Source of the DNA: Bacteroidota bacterium
GTDB lineage: Bacteria; Bacteroidota; Ignavibacteria; Kapaibacteriales; Kapaibacteriaceae
Length of the DNA: 8,515 nt
NCBI GenBank assembly: GCA_003488525.1
Contig: DNLG01000039.1
Location: 9,861-18,375 of the forward strand
Direction: 5' to 3'
This document shows, piece by piece, positions 6,869-8,515 of the stretch. The notes under the pieces were generated by a model that was given only the letters and a program-made list of their open reading frames with translations, was not told the DNA's origin and made no database searches. The position numbers and the translations under genes are program-made. Every line of letters begins with the position of its first letter. Position 1 is the first letter of the stretch.

Positions 6869-6895
6869 ATGACAAGGGTGCCCATTTCGTATATT
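6869..6895 (+). promoter_or_regulatory. Weak sigma70-like promoter for the four-helix membrane protein
   Basis: ATGACA (6869-6874) and TATATT (6890-6895) are separated by 15 bases, slightly short of the usual 16-18. They lie about 60 bases upstream of the chosen ATG at 6956. The 157-base divergent region (6799-6955) shows no other clear element. On the minus strand, TATTTTCG a few bases before the lat ATG loosely resembles a TAnnTTTG -7 element but has no upstream partner. Confidence 0.3.
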
Positions 6896-6945
6896 GAGCA
6901 CGGCTTCTCGCTAGGGGGAGTAATTGCGTTACCATCAATGTCGAC

Positions 6946-6950
6946 AGGAG
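6946..6950 (+). promoter_or_regulatory. Shine-Dalgarno deciding the start of the membrane protein
   Basis: AGGAG sits 5 bases before the ATG at 6956. The two earlier in-frame ATGs, at 6869 and 6938, lack a ribosome site at usable distance; the GGGGGAG at 6914-6920 is 17 bases from 6938. Confidence 0.65.
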
Positions 6951-6955
6951 TGGCG

Positions 6956-8335
6956 ATGACAGCAGGAGGACATGCAGCAGTTCCAAAAGCTGGGTTTCAA
7001 CACACGGCGGTGCTTTTGGCACTTACCACGGCAATCGCCGCGGTTTTCTATCTATTCGTCATTCCGACTGCGGTTCAGATGGCCGTGTCGAACCTCTTCG
7101 CACCTGAGGTGTCTGAAAAGAGCGGCGAAAAGTTTGACTTCGTGATCCCGGGCGTGAAAACCCTCATGACGAAGGATGCCTCTGCAATGGCGCCAGGCGA
7201 GCGCCAGACGAAGGCTGCCGCCGAGGGGCTGAAGAAGATGATCAAGTCGGAGTACGTGTTCGACTTCGAAACCGGTGCGCATCGCACCGTTGAACGTGAC
7301 GGGTACCTGAAGGAGCATGGGACTTGGGTTCTGCGCGCCACAGGAGAAGGTGGCCTTGGAGAAAACTCGATCATCATTGAGCCTCCGATTGGTTTTATCG
7401 TTCTTTCGCTGGCGATCGGGTTCACGTTTGCCATCTTTATCACGTTCTTCTTCCCGAGCAGCATCGGCTTCATGGCGCAGAAGGTCGAACGCGAGATCCA
7501 TCACACGAAGACGAAGATCCGCCTCCAGTCGGGCTTCCCAGATGAGATTGTTGAGTTGCTCACGATGCCAGACCGTGATCTTGACCAGTTGGAGCACAAG
7601 GACGTGCGTGCGGCGTTCAAGGTCATTTGGGACCGCACAGCGCAGGAGTCCGAGGATGAAGCCAAGGCTCGTGGTCGTCGGTTGATCCGCTTCGATGAGA
7701 TCTTCACGCCGGAGGTAGCACTGTCGGAGTTTCGTAAGGAAGCTCTTTTCATCCGTATCAACGAGTATTTCTCCGACTTTGTGGTCAAGGAAATTCTTGA
7801 CACGACGGCCGGCATTGAATGGTCACGCAATCGAACGAAGCTTTTCGGTGGCCTGCGTCTGTACATGGCGCACCACTTCACGGAAAAGTATTCGAACAAC
7901 GTTACGGGCCTTGCCTACTTCGGAGCCGCCATTCTGATCGTCATCATTGGTATCCGCGGTCTGAAGTTCATTCCGGCAACCAAGCCATCGCTCATCCTGG
8001 CTGCTATTTCTCTTGAGGGTGCCCTTCTTGCCCTGCTGGCCTTTGGTCTTGTGTACACCGAAGGTGAGGAGCGGATGGATAAGCTCATGAAGAAGATGGA
8101 AGACGCCAGCAAGAGCCAGCTCGAGACCATGAAGGATGTTTCTGAGGACATGCACTCGATGGCCAGCGCGCTTGTGGGTGAAACTTCGGAGATCATCAAG
8201 AAGAAGGTTGAATTGGCTATTGCTGAAGCACTTGCCAGCGATGACAACGTCAAGCGCGTTGTCTCCGACAAGGTCGCCGAGAAGATCATCGTCGCCATGC
8301 GCGAGGCGTTCCCGACGCCAAAGAGCAACGGCTGA
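6956..8335 (+). CDS. Unrecognised four-helix inner-membrane protein, C-terminal half GldL-like
   Basis: I do not recognise this 459-residue protein as a named family. Hydrophobicity gives four membrane helices: about 16-40, 145-168, 316-335 and 345-367. A topology with both ends inside puts residues 43-144 in the periplasm, 169-315 in the cytoplasm (charged and helical) and the tail 368-459 in the cytoplasm. The tail is a long Met/Lys/Glu-rich helix, probably coiled coil. Helices 3 and 4 form a tight hairpin: helix 3 starts GAAILIVIIG and ends near Lys337, and helix 4 carries Glu354 within SLEGALLALLAF. A glycine-rich first helix, a buried glutamate in the second and a coiled-coil tail are the plan of GldL, the proton-driven subunit of the gliding/type 9 secretion motor. 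That link is inference; residues 1-315 have no GldL counterpart. The start is set by AGGAG at 6946. It probably forms its own transcript, with a hairpin 32 bases after the stop. Confidence 0.85.
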   Translation: MTAGGHAAVPKAGFQHTAVLLALTTAIAAVFYLFVIPTAVQMAVSNLFAPEVSEKSGEKFDFVIPGVKTLMTKDASAMAPGERQTKAAAEGLKKMIKSEYVFDFETGAHRTVERDGYLKEHGTWVLRATGEGGLGENSIIIEPPIGFIVLSLAIGFTFAIFITFFFPSSIGFMAQKVEREIHHTKTKIRLQSGFPDEIVELLTMPDRDLDQLEHKDVRAAFKVIWDRTAQESEDEAKARGRRLIRFDEIFTPEVALSEFRKEALFIRINEYFSDFVVKEILDTTAGIEWSRNRTKLFGGLRLYMAHHFTEKYSNNVTGLAYFGAAILIVIIGIRGLKFIPATKPSLILAAISLEGALLALLAFGLVYTEGEERMDKLMKKMEDASKSQLETMKDVSEDMHSMASALVGETSEIIKKKVELAIAEALASDDNVKRVVSDKVAEKIIVAMREAFPTPKSNG

Positions 8336-8367
8336 TCGGAAACAGTCGGTCGTCACACGAAAGAATG

Positions 8368-8407
8368 AAGAGCGCCGTGGTACACTCAACTGTATCACGG
8401 CGCTCTT
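8368..8407 (+). terminator. 17-bp hairpin after the membrane protein gene, just before the next start
   Basis: The arms 8368-8384 and 8391-8407 form a 17-bp stem (one G-T pair) with a 6-base loop, CTCAAC. It lies 32 bases after the preceding stop codon. The plus-strand side is followed by GGCTTATG, so the T-run of a standard terminator is missing; on the minus strand CATTCTTTC follows. It may be a factor-assisted or inefficient terminator. It ends only 5 bases before the ATG at 8413, so it could also block or regulate ribosome access for the next gene. Confidence 0.55.
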
Positions 8408-8412
8408 GGCTT

Positions 8413-8515
8413 ATGCAGAGATTTCTATCCATCCTTGTTGCGGTCTCACTCTTTCCGGCATTGCTGCTTGGGGGTGAATCGGCGCGTCAGATACGAATAA
8501 GTGAGAAGGGGCTTG
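8413..8515 (+). CDS. Exported protein, N-terminal fragment (runs off right edge)
   Basis: An ATG at 8413 opens a frame of 34 codons to the window edge. Residues 1-21 form a typical signal peptide: a basic start (MQR), a hydrophobic core (FLSILVAVSLFPALLL) and a small-residue end (GG), with no lipobox cysteine. The mature part visible is only about a dozen residues, including RQIRISEKGL. A strand ending in a KGL/KGI motif also begins gingipain-like C25 proteases, such as the type 9 secretion sortase PorU, but this is far too short to assign. An in-frame ATG at 8365 would add 16 residues and place the whole hairpin in the coding region; 8413 is preferred because the signal peptide starts there. 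No Shine-Dalgarno is visible before 8413. Confidence 0.6.
   Translation, partial: MQRFLSILVAVSLFPALLLGGESARQIRISEKGL

Noticed and set aside
6869..6955. Earlier ATGs (6869, 6938) for the four-helix protein
   Set aside because: Neither has a usable ribosome site, and the 6869 start overlaps the likely promoter; 6956 has AGGAG at 5 bases.
1..8515. CRISPR array, tRNA/rRNA, insertion sequence, phage or defence genes
   Set aside because: No regular repeats, tRNA-like cloverleaf, transposase or terminal inverted repeats were seen on either strand by eye.

Overview
The window looks like a chromosomal core segment of a moderately GC-rich, Gram-negative-type bacterium. Pointers to an outer-membrane, FCB-group lineage (Bacteroidota/Chlorobiota/Kapabacteria-like) are a PpiD/SurA-type envelope foldase, the start of a hopanoid-type squalene synthase (HpnC), a stand-alone PASTA protein, and a membrane protein whose last two helices resemble GldL. 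One promoter-like TAnnTTTG motif points the same way. This placement is inference; no marker gene fixes it. No tRNA, rRNA, CRISPR array, insertion sequence or phage gene was seen.

Layout. Positions 1-128 (minus) hold the first 42 codons of a squalene/phytoene synthase that runs off the left edge. A hairpin (142-172) separates it from a 717-residue membrane-anchored parvulin foldase (199-2352, minus). A 178-base divergent intergenic region follows. Next is a plus-strand overlapping pair, a metallo-beta-lactamase-fold hydrolase (2531-3388) and a small Rieske protein (3379-3729). The Rieske gene collides tail to tail, with a 17-base overlap, with a three-PASTA-domain membrane protein (3713-4456, minus). 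That gene in turn shares a palindromic start site with an NrnA-type DHH phosphoesterase (4455-5456, plus). Four bases further on is the stop codon of an L-lysine 6-transaminase (5461-6798, minus). After a second divergent intergenic region comes an unrecognised four-helix membrane protein (6956-8335, plus). Then come a 17-bp hairpin (8368-8407) and the start of an exported protein (from 8413, plus) that runs off the right edge.

How the genes work together. Most are single genes facing alternate directions, so only the hydrolase/Rieske pair (overlapping frames) and possibly foldase/hpnC (same strand, 70 bases apart, hairpin between) look co-transcribed. Several products act at the envelope: foldase, PASTA protein, four-helix membrane protein, exported protein, and the squalene/hopanoid route. 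NrnA and lysine transaminase are cytoplasmic metabolic enzymes. Gene packing is tight: all intergenic gaps are under 200 bases, and two pairs overlap.

No obvious defence or mobile system is present. The most promising unknown is the four-helix protein with a glutamate buried in its last helix, a possible relative of the GldL motor subunit of type 9 secretion and gliding carrying an extra N-terminal module. The hydrolase/Rieske pair is the second candidate.
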